From Polyporus tsugae (taxonomy: Eukaryota; Basidiomycota; Agaricomycetes; Polyporales; Polyporaceae): a stretch of 64,000 bases of DNA. Of this stretch, positions 1-9,695 are shown piece after piece (positions within the stretch are counted from its first letter, which is position 1; every line of letters starts with the position of its first letter). The DNA lies in contig JAHRBS010000003.1 in NCBI GenBank assembly GCA_024305745.1, positions 1,736,001-1,800,000 of the forward strand, given 5' to 3'. A model generated the notes under the pieces. The model had not been told where the DNA came from and did not search any database. It worked only from the letters and a program-made list of their open reading frames with translations. A program made the position numbers and the translations under genes.

Positions 1-845
1 AAGGGAACTTGGGAGCGTGGCCGCCGCACCTTGGAAACATGGCCGAGGACGGACTCGGCGTCCGAGTCGTCAGCGATGTGGACGGCGGGGGTGCGGGTCA
101 AGGTGCTCGACCGAGTAGCCTCCTTTTGAGGAGTCGAAGACGTAGCCCAAGCTCGAAGTTGGGCCTTAAGACCGCCAAGAAAGTTATGTTGCTGGGCGGC
201 GGGATGAGGAAGGGAAGCATCACGGTACGAACCAACCTCGGAGTTTGTCGCGGGAGTGACAACGGAATAGGAAGAGGAGCCGGTGGTGAGAGAGACCATG
301 CTGGTAGGTATGGACGAGCACTCCCGAGATAGAGAGGGGAGAGACTGTTGAGGGGTGGTGATTGGGCGGGAGGGTTCCGGAGGAGCGGGCTGAGCGCGAG
401 ACATGCAAAGCGATGGCCTTACGGGATTGCGAGGTTGGAGGAGAAGCTTGGGCTTCAAAGTGCGGGAGGAGGAGTCCTCGGATTCGGAAGGCGGACCTCG
501 GGGAATGGCTTGTGCCCAAGCACGGATGCCGGCGTCACCACGGCCGATCCAAGTGTTGCGGGCGGGAGAGGATGGCTGGAGATCGGGAAGGGAGTCATCG
601 TGGTAGGAATCGTCGTCTTCGTCGTGGTGGAATGAGTCGCGTTCGTCAAACGACGGAAGGGTACGGTGGGAGGGGTAAGCGGAAGTGGAGGGACTGTCAG
701 AGTTGAGACAGTTCTGGGAGCAGTAAGGGGTGCAGCCGTCCTGGATAGGCGTCAACGGATAGCCGCGGAGGAGGGACGGAAGGGAGCATACCAATTCGAT
801 GCGGCATCCACAGGCCAAGCACCAGTTCAAGTCGACGGCGTCCAT
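1..845 (-). CDS. Ecl1-family zinc-binding protein, 3' end outside window
   Basis: The frame is open from the ATG at 845 to the left edge. The first residues hold CLACGCRIE and, after a predicted 51-nt intron (741-791, donor GTATGC, acceptor CCAG, branch-like TTGAC), YCSQNC. This C-x2-C-x-C ... C-x3-C layout at the N-terminus resembles the small fungal Ecl1 (extender of chronological lifespan) proteins, which bind zinc and act in starvation and lifespan regulation. Here the zinc knuckle is followed by at least 230 residues rich in Ser, Pro and Asp/His, far longer than the roughly 80-residue yeast proteins. No other domain is seen. The intron is a multiple of three and has no stop, so the frame stays open with or without it. 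The family call rests on the cysteine motif only. The C-terminus lies beyond the window. Confidence 0.6.
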   Translation of the reverse strand, partial: MDAVDLNWCLACGCRIELVCSLPSLLRGYPLTPIQDGCTPYCSQNCLNSDSPSTSAYPSHRTLPSFDERDSFHHDEDDDSYHDDSLPDLQPSSPARNTWIGRGDAGIRAWAQAIPRGPPSESEDSSSRTLKPKLLLQPRNPVRPSLCMSRAQPAPPEPSRPITTPQQSLPSLSRECSSIPTSMVSLTTGSSSYSVVTPATNSEVGSYRDASLPHPAAQQHNFLGGLKAQLRAWATSSTPQKEATRSSTLTRTPAVHIADDSDAESVLGHVSKVRRPRSQVP

Positions 846-1498
846 GGCAGATTGAGTGTGAGAATGGGGCGGGAGGAGGGAGATGTAGTCGTTGTCGGGA
901 GGGGAGGGGAGGCAGGGGGCGTCGGCAGAGGAAGGGGCGGCTGTGGGATGATTATAAGCAGTCTGGCGTACTCGCACTCGATCCGCTCTTCTGGGGCCGA
1001 TCGCAACCAGATCTCTGAATCGCCCTCCCTTACTTAATTATTTTTCGACTCGCTGTGACCCCCGTGTGACCGGCGCCAGAGCCAGGGGAGTCACAGAGGG
1101 GATCTGATTCTGAATGCGGCCGACTGCTGGGAGCGATCGTGATGAGATCGGACCAGGTGAGTGGGATCCTCGCCTGTCGCACTCCTCCGCCGGCCTTATC
1201 CCCTTCCCGCCCCCTCACCCCACCTCCCCTTGCAACTCGCCACCCTCGTCAACCTCAACCCCCGCTCTATGACGAGTCCATCTCTGCCTTTCTCAATCAG
1301 CATTTTCACCGGCGAGCTCGAGGGTGAATCTTGCTGCGCCCAAATCTCCGTACCCGACGTAATATTAATACGCCCCCTCCACCGCCGCCGCCTGCCACCT
1401 GTAGCCCAGTCGTTTACCGACAAGTTGTTGTCCGCCCCTTGTGTGCAACAAAAGCTCGTCGACGTTGCTGTCGAAGCGGCGCACAATAACGAGTCAGA
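846..1498. other. intergenic, likely divergent promoter
   Basis: This stretch lies between the minus-strand Ecl1-like start at 845 and the possible plus-strand start at 1499. The plus strand from about 1160 to 1420 is strongly pyrimidine-rich, as is common just upstream of fungal start codons, which mildly supports plus-strand transcription. No gene is supported inside it. Confidence 0.35.
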
Positions 1499-2234
1499 AT
1501 GGTCGCCAGTGCACCCGATACCCGAGCGCGATTGACAGCGTCATACCCATCGCAGTCGCGCCTCGTCGCCCCTTTGGGCACGTCGGTTGCTCGTTTAGCT
1601 GGGACCGTTGCCGAGTTCGCACACCGAGCAATAGAATGCCGCTGGGACCCGGAATCGGCAGAACGAATACGCGATGTCGTACGTTGCCACCACACCTTAC
1701 AGTACTTAGTACTTATCGCCACACCTCCACCCGCCTTCAAGTTCTCCCCATCGCGCCTTCTTCTGGCCAGGCCCACCGAGTCTCCCGTCGTCGTCCACTG
1801 TACAGTCCCATCTGTCACCACCCAACGATTCCTCCAGGGCCCAGATCCCCCTCGCGGGCGCCAGCCCATCTGACGCCCTTAGCGACGCCTCTTCCTCCCA
1901 GTCTGTTCCCGAGTCCCACCTTCGAATTCCTCAGGGCGCCGCCGTCATCAGATTGAGATCCAGAAACCTGTCCAATCTCGCCACACTCAACCAGCACATT
2001 CCGTGCGCCTTTCTCCAAACTCGGCCACAACCCATCGGGGGTCGTCGGTCCATTCATAATGACTCCGCACAGGAGCGAACGTTCATTGCCCGTTTAGGCA
2101 AAGTCGGCGTCCCGAGTACCTGCCATCCCCGCTGCCATAGCCGTGCCCGCTCGCGCCTCACCTACCCCACCATCTCCAACCTGCGCGAGCAGGCTTGTCC
2201 AACGATAGCCAGCCGCATGGATCCTAAACGCTAA
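1499..2234 (+). CDS. possible hypothetical protein gene (structure uncertain)
   Basis: I do not recognise this gene. An ATG at 1499 follows a pyrimidine-rich leader and opens a 60-codon stretch of balanced composition (LVAPLGTSVARLAGTV, then RWDPESAERIRDV). A canonical donor GTACGT sits at 1679. Splicing 1679-1805 (acceptor TACAG) joins it in phase to another frame that stays open to the TAA at 2232-2234 and has a Ser/Asp-rich start (PSDALSDASSSQ) followed by IRLRSRNLSNLA. Without splicing the first frame stops at 1871-1873. The 127-nt intron is longer than most here, and the final 60 codons look less protein-like, so the true end may be earlier. No domain, signal peptide or membrane segment is evident. 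Confidence 0.28.
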
Positions 2235-2276
2235 TTTAAAAGAAAATTTCGCCAGCGTTCGCAGCTGAAGAGGCTC

Positions 2277-2328
2277 TGGCAGGTTCCCGCTGGCGCCCCC
2301 TTCCATGGAATCCGTCGGGAACTTGCCA
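2277..2328. repeat. 13-bp inverted repeat, potential hairpin
   Basis: TGGCAGGTTCCCG at 2277-2289 is answered by CGGGAACTTGCCA at 2316-2328. The single mismatch would be a G-U pair in RNA, so a 13-bp stem with a 26-nt loop can form. It begins 43 nt after the last stop of the possible gene at 1499-2234 and could be a 3'-end structure. This is inference from base pairing only. Confidence 0.45.
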
Positions 2329-3257
2329 ATCTGGGGCTGAAGGATGGGACAAGATTGCACCCAGACCCTGCGCGCGAATGAATGCGCCAACCTCCCGACG
2401 TGCGAACGCGAGCACGCTCCCAAGCACCTAAATCGCCGCCTCAGCACGCGCGCTGCGCCCCCTCCCCCGGGCTCGACGCGCTGCATTCGGGATATTGGTA
2501 GGCATCGTCGCCCAAGGCCAACCCAAGGCCCAAGGGAACGCGCGGTGGGCCGCAAATTTGTATTGCGGAGTTGGGGTTGCGAATGGAAACTTTTGTGCAT
2601 GCACCGTCCGCGCGGGCGGCTCCTGCTGAATGCATCGCGACGCGTGCGCAATCGCTCGTCTTTTATTGATTGGGTTTCGCTCGTTTTTCGAACGCGGCTT
2701 ACGGCCTAGTGTGATGCAGAAGACAGAAACTCTCCCCTCGTCGGAGCTCGACGTTGCCCCCCTCCCCTGATTCCCGCCTGCTCGTTTCAGCTTGTCTGGA
2801 AAGCCTAAGTATGTGTGTATGTCGCTTACGGCAGCGCGACGCACGCCCAAGTCTTCGCGTTCCTCCGCTGTTACCCATCCCCGTGGCCAGCAATAGACAT
2901 TCGCTCTGCGTCGTACCCCTTCATCTCCTCTCTTGCCCTGCCTTCCTCGGGCACCCTTTCTTCCAGCGCACGTCTGCGGCGCCCAGACCCGTGATTCCTA
3001 GAACGAACCGGGGGGCTCGTTTGATACCGAGCGGCGGAAGCACAAGTGACGGTAGCCATACCCACAGCTATCGAGCGGCGTAAATATAGTCGTGCTGCTC
3101 CTTCTCAGGATCGCCTTCGAATGGCACCTGTGAGGAAGCCAAGAAAGCATCTCGCCACCGCCGCGATTGCGCGATGTATTGCCGCGCGAACCCAACTGAA
3201 CCGTATCGCTGAATTCGTTGAATGAACGGCGGTCGCCGTCGAAGGGCATATATACTA

Positions 3258-3273
3258 ACGTATACGTATACGT
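3258..3273. repeat. 16-bp perfect palindrome of TACG repeats
   Basis: ACGTATACGTATACGT is its own reverse complement. It lies inside an alternating (TACG/GTAT) microsatellite-like stretch just after TATATACTAACG. No gene adjoins it. Confidence 0.6.
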
Positions 3274-6200
3274 ATGCACATCAACCGCGGCGTATCAGGC
3301 ATATATCACGATCGGAGGCGTTTTCCCCAAATGGTGCGCAGGAAGGGCGGAGGACCAGGCCGTAGGCTGCGTGGGCTGTACAGGACACGACGGGTGCGGG
3401 TGCGCAGGCTGGAGGGCGTATGGCTTCGGTACTGTAATTGAAACTGTATGTGAGGATGGGGCAGAAGGATCGAGAAGGCTCGCTCGCTCGCGTTGGCCGG
3501 AGCATGACGAACATGCGTACACGGTGCGGCCCCACGGTCACGCCTCCACATGTACAAGTCCACCCTCTTCCCGCCTTTCCACCCGGACGGGGTACACCTG
3601 CGGTTCTGAGCTGAATATTCATTCAGCCTTGTGCCCCATGCATCCGCTCCACTAGGGACTCGGGAGGCTGGGGGGTATGCCTTGACGAACCTAGATAACG
3701 TACCCATGGTATACGTGCTGCGCCTCTGTATCATTATGCCTTCTGCAGTCAGTTTCGCCATGGCGTCGTTTACAGATGGCGAATACGCGAACAACACGTA
3801 CAGGATGCGAGTTGGGATGAGAAGCCCGAGTGCGAGCGCCATCGAAGGGGACGGGGGAAGGCAGCGCGGATGGATGCGACGAAGTCTTCTTCGCAGTATT
3901 ATTGCGCGACGATATGTATGTATCTTCCCCCCGCCCGGATAAGGAGGACAGTGGGAAGCCTACTATCCTGAACCCTTGCATCATTCACCTCCCGTCACAG
4001 TAGTGCACGATGAGGTGATGGTGGGGGAGGTTATTGAGGCTGGGCTGTGGGACTATCATGGCCGGTACTTACCGCGAATTCGAAGGGAGCTCAGGACGAC
4101 TGAGAACGTGCCCGGCCAGTGCTGAGAAAGCGGAGATTTTTGGGCCGGTAGGGGGATGTGCAGGCATGTGCGCTCGGCCTCGGCCTGTCAAGGATAGACT
4201 GGGGCTGTCACTGAATAGACTCTAAGGTTTCTGCAGTTCTGGGCGGAAGGTGTTAGTGTTCCGGGGAGGGCACTTGTCACTTGTCCAGCCTCGCGTTCGC
4301 GTGCAGGTATAGCCATCCCCATACCTATTTTTGCTGCGGATGTAGAGCGGGCTGTCTTCGACTCTCGAGGAAAATGCACGACGGTGAGGAGAGCCCATCG
4401 ATATGTCGCCAGAGGGTGCGGTAATCGTCGACGTCGCGCCGAGGAGTTGGCGGGCGGTCCAAGCGCGATGATGTGCGCCTGCCTGCATTTGGCAGAGACG
4501 TGACTCGACGTGAAGGATGACGGGGGTGCGAATGGGGAGTAGCAGGGTGTAGAAAGGGAGGATCAGATGCGATTACGGCCTGTCTGTGGAACATTGCACG
4601 CGGAGTAGGCTTCTCGGCCATACGAATGGCCGAGCGGACTGCGGCGAGACACCTGGCTTGACTCGAGAATTTGCTGCATGTGCGCCGCTACCGGTTCGTG
4701 CGGGTGAGGTCGGAAAGGAGGCCACAGGCAGGATATGCAAGGTATGAGGAATGTCCGACGTATTGGTATTTGATGGTTGACGACACCCACGATCCCTTCG
4801 CGCGGTGCAACGTTTACGTAGATATCCACCTAGTGAGAAGCAGTAAACGGAACTGTAGCAGGGTCACGCAAGATGATGGTGGTCTCTTTTGTGAATGGGC
4901 ACAGGACGCTAGAGATGAGTAGCAGGAACATTCTGTATGTGGGCATGGACCTTACCTCGAGCGGCTACATGTATCAAAAGAAGCGAAGGATTGCTCGCAG
5001 CGAACAGTGAAAATTTTTCTGAACGCTGGCAGATCCATCGACCTGATGAGTTGGGGGTGGAGAGAGGGGCGCTCAGATTCGTTGGCGGAGGGGGTTGCTC
5101 GGTCGTTCATCGCGCCCGTGCGTGTGGACGAGGCCTGGCATGCACGCAGGGAAGCATGGATGATGATGAGATGGAGACGGATGGGATCTGAGCCATCTCA
5201 CAGAAGATACGTGGCTGTCAGTGGCGGACGTGGGCAGCGAAATGGGATCTCACAGAACCCGGATAGAGAGCGCTAGGCTGAGGGTGTCCAGCGACAGCAG
5301 ACAGGGTGACACGGCATCGACAGGCCCGCGTCCGCGCTGAGATCTGAGGGCGGATCCTCGGTTGAGATTCGTGCGCAGTGGAGCACGTTGCACACCCCTA
5401 CCTCGCGGGAAGGAAGCGGTCGGTTGGGGGCTACGCGGTCACTGGGAAAGCGGAGACTGGCGAAAGATTTCGAGGAAAGGATGCCCGGGGAACCTGAAGC
5501 AAGCGATGGGCCTGATGGCGCGTTGCAAGGCCACGACGATCCACGGTGTCTGACGGGCGCTTCAAGTAGGTGAAATTGGGAGGAGGACAGTGGATGTGGA
5601 TCCTGCATCCGGATGCTGGACGTGGCGCGTGGCCGAGGAGAGGAGAGGCACCCCCAGGAGGCAATTTGGCACGTCTAATCGGCGTGGAAGGTGTCCGCAG
5701 GCGCGAGTACGTTGCCACATCATGACGCCCCACGGAGGTCAGAACACAGGTGCGCGCGAGGAGGCGAGAAGGTGTATCTCAAGCTTCGAGCTGGGTCCGC
5801 GGCCAAGGTGCGGCGGAGAGCGACTCGGAGTCCCGTGGCGGTGCGGTTACCCTCGGAAGGTGTGAATAATGGGACACTCGACGTCACTGCGCTGATGTCG
5901 ATGAGGGTGACAGGTGTGGAGGCCTATGTAGGACTCGCAGAGGGTTCCGGACATGAGGCGAGGACGGCCGGCGAAAGCATCCGTCCAAGTCGTGCCGCAG
6001 TTTAGGACTTTGACATGGTCCTGCCTTGCCGTGAGTCGCTCATTTTGCGCGAGGCCAAACGAGTGTTTAACGAATGGCAGGTGCGCTATCCAAATGCGAA
6101 CGACAATAGCAGATCGCACAGAGGTCTGTTGGCACTTGTAATTAAGAGTGGTTGTTGATGAGCGCTTGGGCTCGTGTTCGATATACGCGGTGACATACAT

Positions 6201-7712
6201 ACCTCGCTCGGACTCATATCAACCGGAATACGAGACTTGCCAATTCCATCGAACAATGAGAGGAGAAGACGGTGAGACAGGATCTTCCGCGAATTCAGTA
6301 CGAGACCATTAGCCGGGGCCTGGAGCTAGCACCCGCGTATTACGCCACGAAATCACCAACAGAAAACTGGTTGGAGGCTCGAGTTGAAAACAGCCACGTC
6401 GACTAAAATGGCAAACCGAGACCAGACGCCGTGGCTGCCATATGGGGCGAGGGCTGGATGGGGAGATACCGTCGGCATGTGCGAGTCCGACTCTGCAGCC
6501 CACCTTCGCGGGAAGCCTCAGCCCACGACCTGACTCTCATCACCCTCTCCCATGTCTACTCTGAACCCGCTTGCAGTCATTAACAGCACCAGCTCCCAGG
6601 CGACGTCAGGACGGAAGGAGACGACGTAAGGCCAAGTCCGCCGATGCGTGTGCAACTGCAAGCTGTCCCGGGCGGCTGATTCGCGAGCGTCGGACTCTTT
6701 TGCCACGTCCTGCTTCCTCGCAGTCCCCCACAACACAAATCCTGGGAAGCCCCTTCTCCTGGCCATGGCTCACCACCCGCCTCGAGCAAAAGTCCTGAGT
6801 GTTCTGCCCGAGTCGTCGGTGACTGTTGCGAACTCGCTGTGACTCAAGCCGGGAGCCGGGAGCCCCGTACCAGAATATCGCCCTTGCCCCATGCCGTCAG
6901 CGAGAGTATGCGCATTCCCCGACATTCGGCCACCGTACTCCCACCTCTTCGAGGCTCGTCCCATACAGCACCCTGCCAACGTTATGCACGCCATTATCAT
7001 GAGCACCGGCGTGGCCTGCGTGTAATCTAACAGCCCCAGACAGCGACGTTCGCGCTCTGTCCGGAGATAAGCAATTGGTTCAGCTGCCAGTGGGGAGAAC
7101 AACAATCGTGTCCGTCTCTCCCACCCGCTGCACTGCGCGCGGGGTCCAGGCCTCTCACCGACAATGCCGCTCTGCTGCCAACGTCCTCGACGCCGCTTCT
7201 CCTTCTTCTCGTCCGGGCTCCCATCTCTCATGCATCATGCGCGAAGCATGTGGCTGGCAGATGGTGTGCCCATCGCGGGCAAATGGACGACGCCACAACG
7301 GAGGTGTCAATCACCTATCACGTAGTCCTGCACGACAGGAAATCCGAGTGGACTTTAGAAGTTGCGACTCCCGTCCGAGTCTCGCAATCCAGAGCACATA
7401 CCGAGACGTGGCCCCGCCCAGGGCGCGCGTGCGGGACATCTTGGAATAAATGTGCGAACCGCATCTCTTCCGCACTCGGGCCCTCGGCTGCCTTCTTCGA
7501 AGAGATCGTCCCCTTGCCCTGCCCTCGCTTGCCTGCACCCGGATGCTTTTCTGCGGTGAGATTCGCGTTATCTGAATACTCGTTCGTCCTCCGGCCACGT
7601 ATGGGCCTTGACGGGTGGTGCCGCTCATCAGACACCGACGCGAGGTCGCCGACCGGCTTCTTTATGCATAGATTACCGACATCGTTCATTACGGTTGACA
7701 TCGAGACATTGA

Positions 7713-7770
7713 ATCTGTGCTCGTGGAAGACAACTTTGTTCATCTGTGCTCGTGGAAGACAACTTTGTTC
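7713..7770. repeat. perfect 29-bp tandem duplication
   Basis: Two exact head-to-tail copies of a 29-nt unit (starting ATCTGTGCTCG, ending ACTTTGTTC) occupy 7713-7741 and 7742-7770. They lie about 205 nt downstream of the SHR3 stop codon, in what may be its 3' untranslated region. The perfect identity suggests a recent duplication by slippage or, less likely, an assembly artefact. Confidence 0.85.
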
Positions 7771-7974
7771 GACCGGTCTTGCCCTTTGGCTTGGGCTCAG
7801 ACCCCTTGCCTCGCAGGTGGGCAAGTCTCCTGCCCAACGTCGCTGCACAGGCACGAAGGGATCGCCAGGACGATGAGCCTGACAAGGAGGTAATGAGACA
7901 ACTATGGAGGGGACTCGCCCATACAAGGCCCGAAGCATGAGCGTAACCGTAAGTGTTCATCAACGTCGGCGCAT

Positions 7975-9040
7975 CTACTTGTCCTTCTTGCTCTCCGGCG
8001 CGGCCTTCTTCTCCGGCGCCGCGGCCTTGGTTTTCTCTGCCGCCGCTTCTGTGGCGATGTTGTGTTCTAGTCGTTGCGCCCACTGCTGCCCGACCTGCGG
8101 TGGGACGACACGGTGCATTCCGCGAGCCCGAAATCCGGGCCGAGGCAAGGGAGGGGAACGCGAAGGACGCGACGGCAATCAGCTAGGTGCTACGACGATA
8201 CGGGAGCCGGAGGTACGCGGAGAATGGAAGGGCGACGTGGGAAGCTCACCTGGAGGGCGAGGATGCCGCCGAGGAGGACGATGATGATCGTATTCCCCGC
8301 GGAAAGGACGCGTAGCGCCTCGATCTGGTCGTCCTTCGTGTCCACGTCCGGCACAGGGTCGGCGACGGTGCGGCATGACGGGATGCCCACGGTCATGTAC
8401 ACGGCCAGGGCGAAGATGTATGCCGCTGTGGGAGTTTGGAACGTCGAGGAAGGCCAAAGAGAAAGATGGTACGAGTAAGCGACAGTGACCAGGGCGGGGG
8501 AAGTTGCGGGGTGAATTCCGGGGCAGGGCAGCGAGAGATCATGGAGGGAAAACGCACCGAGGGAGGAGCCGTCGAAGAACACCGCGCTTTCGTCCCAGCT
8601 GTGCAGCTTGCCGATGAGACCGACCAGTCCTAGGAGGACTATGCCATGGAGCAGCGCCTTCACGTCAGGATACACGTCCGTTTGCATACGTGTATAGGGT
8701 CGTGTATGAACGGGTCAATTGCGGTGGAAGGGGGGTACGACAGGTAGGTTCAGGACCTGAGTGGATTGACGATTGGAGTGAACGGAGGAAACTCGCCTTG
8801 ATAGCGGGGGGCGAGTTGTAAAACGTAGTATAGAACTCAAAGCCATCTCGTACAACGTTGTCGGATAGCGGCGTGAAGAGAATCCGGTAGTCCACGTTCA
8901 AGCAGATGGCAAGCACGCCTGAAGATCACCCAAAGCGGGAGCACGACGTGTGAGCGGTAGACGGGGTGCAATTGAGTCAAGCGTCGCTCACCAAGGAAGA
9001 AGGACACGGAGACAAGAACAGCGGCTTGCCTGTAGCCCAT
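7975..9040 (-). CDS. SHR3: SHR3-type endoplasmic reticulum chaperone for amino-acid permeases
   Basis: Five exons (9040-8992, 8918-8797, 8657-8558, 8425-8250, 8094-7975) give 188 residues. Family marks are NSPPAIKALLHG, the block ending GKLHSWDESAVFFDGSSL, then LAVYMTVGIP and ALRVLSAGNTIIIVLLGG. Four hydrophobic segments cover the first 160 residues and the tail is Lys/Ala/Glu-rich, ending ESKKDK, with a basic C-terminus as expected for an ER membrane protein. In yeast Shr3 folds amino-acid permeases and is needed for their exit from the ER. Intron 2 (8658-8796) has no GT donor at the exon junction that the family sequence demands; it starts GCGAGT after AAG, so it is predicted to be a GC-AG intron. 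The start is fixed by MGYRQAAVLVSVSFFLG, which matches the usual N-terminal signal-anchor. Confidence 0.93.
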
Positions 9041-9695
9041 CGTGTCGTGCGTCGGACGAGACAACAAGGAGGGGTGAGCGCAAGTGAAAGAAGCTGCCTG
9101 CCAGTGCCGGTGCTGCTGGCCGCGCGGAGCACAGCAGCCACCGCCCATATCAATATGGGCGCTTCCTGCGCGGGCAGCCACCACAGATGAGACAGCCACA
9201 TGTACATGTACAGACCCGTCCAGAGCACGGCCAGAGCAGCTGAGACAGTGGGACTTAACCACTCATCCTCACACGATCCTGCAGAGAGAATCGAAGCTCA
9301 GAGAGCAGATGATAACTACAACGCAGCAAAACAAACGAATTGGATATGGATATACACCGACGAAAGGGTATCATTGTGTCATGTTGCTGTATACTAGTAG
9401 ACAATGCATAGGTGAAATGTGAAGAGAAAGAGAGAGCGTCATCGCACAAGACAGTCCTCATCTCCGTTGTCTCCTTCTGAGATACACGTGGAGGGTGTGC
9501 GCTATCCCCGGAACAGAACTGAGCTTGCAAGCTCGAAGGTGGTACCGTGCGAATGCGATACTGTGCGCTATGTGCAGTCCCATGCCATGCCGTACGGATT
9601 GCCACATGTCCCCATATATGCGCTCGGGGGCGAGACAGTCGATCCCTCACAACGTCTGTCGTTCAACACGAACGGTACGTAGCAATAGGACGGCA
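9041..9695. other. intergenic: SHR3 promoter and BEM3 3' flank
   Basis: Both neighbouring genes are on the minus strand, so this holds the BEM3 terminator region and the SHR3 promoter. I see no further coding frame. A near-palindrome CCACATGTACATGTACAG lies at 9197-9214. Confidence 0.4.

Larger units (their letters stand above)
2235..7974. other. 5.7 kb with no supportable gene
   Basis: No protein family, conserved motif or convincing exon chain was found on either strand. The open frames present are short, overlap on both strands and are rich in Arg, Ser and Pro, as random GC-rich DNA gives. The longest (about 206-208 codons, near 7250-7938 on both strands) contradict each other and show no domain. 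The stretch contains a 13-bp inverted repeat (2277-2328), a 16-bp palindrome (3258-3273) and a 29-bp tandem duplication (7713-7770). It is not visibly AT-rich and shows no transposase or reverse-transcriptase frame. The rest of the window has a gene about every 2.5 kb, so the gap is unusual. Confidence 0.5.

Noticed and set aside
3306..3842. A 178-codon minus-strand frame with a hydrophobic start (MALALGLLIPTRILYVLFAY)
   Set aside because: After about 45 codons it becomes Arg/Pro/Ser-rich without motif. No splice structure or family match was found.
7250..7938. Overlapping 206- and 208-codon frames on both strands
   Set aside because: They lie opposite each other, contain no domain, and have the Arg/Ser/Pro-rich composition of chance frames in GC-rich DNA.
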